Shown: positions 63,882 through 64,000 of the stretch, piece after piece
How the letters are laid out: each line of letters begins with the position of its first letter
Position numbering within the stretch: position 1 is the first letter of the stretch
From: Phycisphaerales bacterium
GTDB lineage: Bacteria > Planctomycetota > Phycisphaerae > Phycisphaerales > UBA1924
Length of the DNA: 64,000 nt
Direction: 5' to 3'
Assembly: GCA_020853815.1 (NCBI GenBank)
Contig: JADYYE010000047.1
Location: forward strand, 1-64,000
Notes under the pieces: model-generated
What the model was told of the DNA's origin: nothing
Seen by the model: the letters and a program-made list of their open reading frames with translations, nothing else
Database searches by the model: none
Position numbers and translations under genes: made by a program

Positions 63882-64000
63882 TCACCCGCCGATCGCCGAC
63901 ATCGTTCGCTCGGGCTGCGCGAAGCGCGGCGTCGCGATGCCGTGCCCTTCCTGCTTCGTCCACGTCGCGTCGATCAGAAACTCCGCGATCGCGTCGTCGC
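63882..64000 (-). CDS. C-terminal end of an unknown protein (partial)
   Basis: On the minus strand a frame enters from beyond the window and stops at a TGA at 63882, 18 bases from the convergent carrier gene stop. The visible 39 residues include DDAIAEFLIDATWTKQEG and end RFAQPERTMSAIGG. No family can be recognised from this part. Confidence 0.6.
   Translation of the reverse strand, partial: DDAIAEFLIDATWTKQEGHGIATPRFAQPERTMSAIGG

Overview
The window is GC-rich, densely coding DNA that most resembles a planctomycete, probably of the Phycisphaerae. The pointers are a LEPR-XLL secreted protein with DUF4214 segments, two secreted proteins with a C-terminal sorting tail of the VPAPGAASLALLGG...RRKR type, serine/threonine kinases (one paired with a sigma factor), a diderm LptD-like protein with type II secretion genes, and mreBCD. 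The assignment rests on protein features only. No rRNA, tRNA or CRISPR array was recognised.

Layout. 1-920: hairpins and an AT-rich two-gene island. 969-2948: an acyl-CoA mutase of the isobutyryl-CoA type. 3183-12242: LEPR-XLL protein, ThrE-type exporter, macro-domain protein, lipoprotein, sugar-phosphate-isomerase-like protein, PrsW-like protease and a prephenate dehydrogenase. 12289-18392: LptD-like protein, an unknown, a PIN-PhoH ATPase and a DUF456 protein. 18808-24664: beta-helix protein with a broken partial copy beside it, a kinase/sigma-factor pair and a coiled-coil protein. 24892-27447: mreBCD. 27676-33462: nucleoside transporter, second kinase and tandem sorted secreted proteins. 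33665-41748: a nine-gene type II secretion/pseudopilus operon lacking GspD and GspE. 42018-45878: threonine dehydrogenase-like enzyme, Fic protein and a lone FtsX-type permease.

46150-53562 is the most interesting block. Four genes encode a small membrane protein, a Tat-exported ferredoxin-like protein with four 4Fe-4S motifs, an NrfD/HybB-like membrane subunit and a 12-haem cytochrome. Divergent from them lie a sensor kinase with haem-c motifs in its sensor domain and an NtrC-family regulator. The intergenic region holds a -24/-12 (sigma-54) promoter with correct geometry and a perfect 17-bp palindrome about 106 bp upstream of its predicted start. The sequence therefore reads as a complete redox-sensing circuit controlling a quinone-linked electron-transfer complex.

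53659-63863 is a propionyl-CoA/methylmalonyl-CoA block: CoA-transferase, both mutase subunits, MeaB GTPase, epimerase, carboxyltransferase, a small OadG-like protein and a biotinyl-domain protein that lacks the usual AMKM site. Together these would interconvert propionyl-CoA and succinyl-CoA; a biotin carboxylase is not in the window.

The non-coding DNA carries many short tandem arrays with 7- or 8-bp units. One heptamer occurs at two distant loci in opposite orientation, and one octamer array lies inside the first mutase gene.
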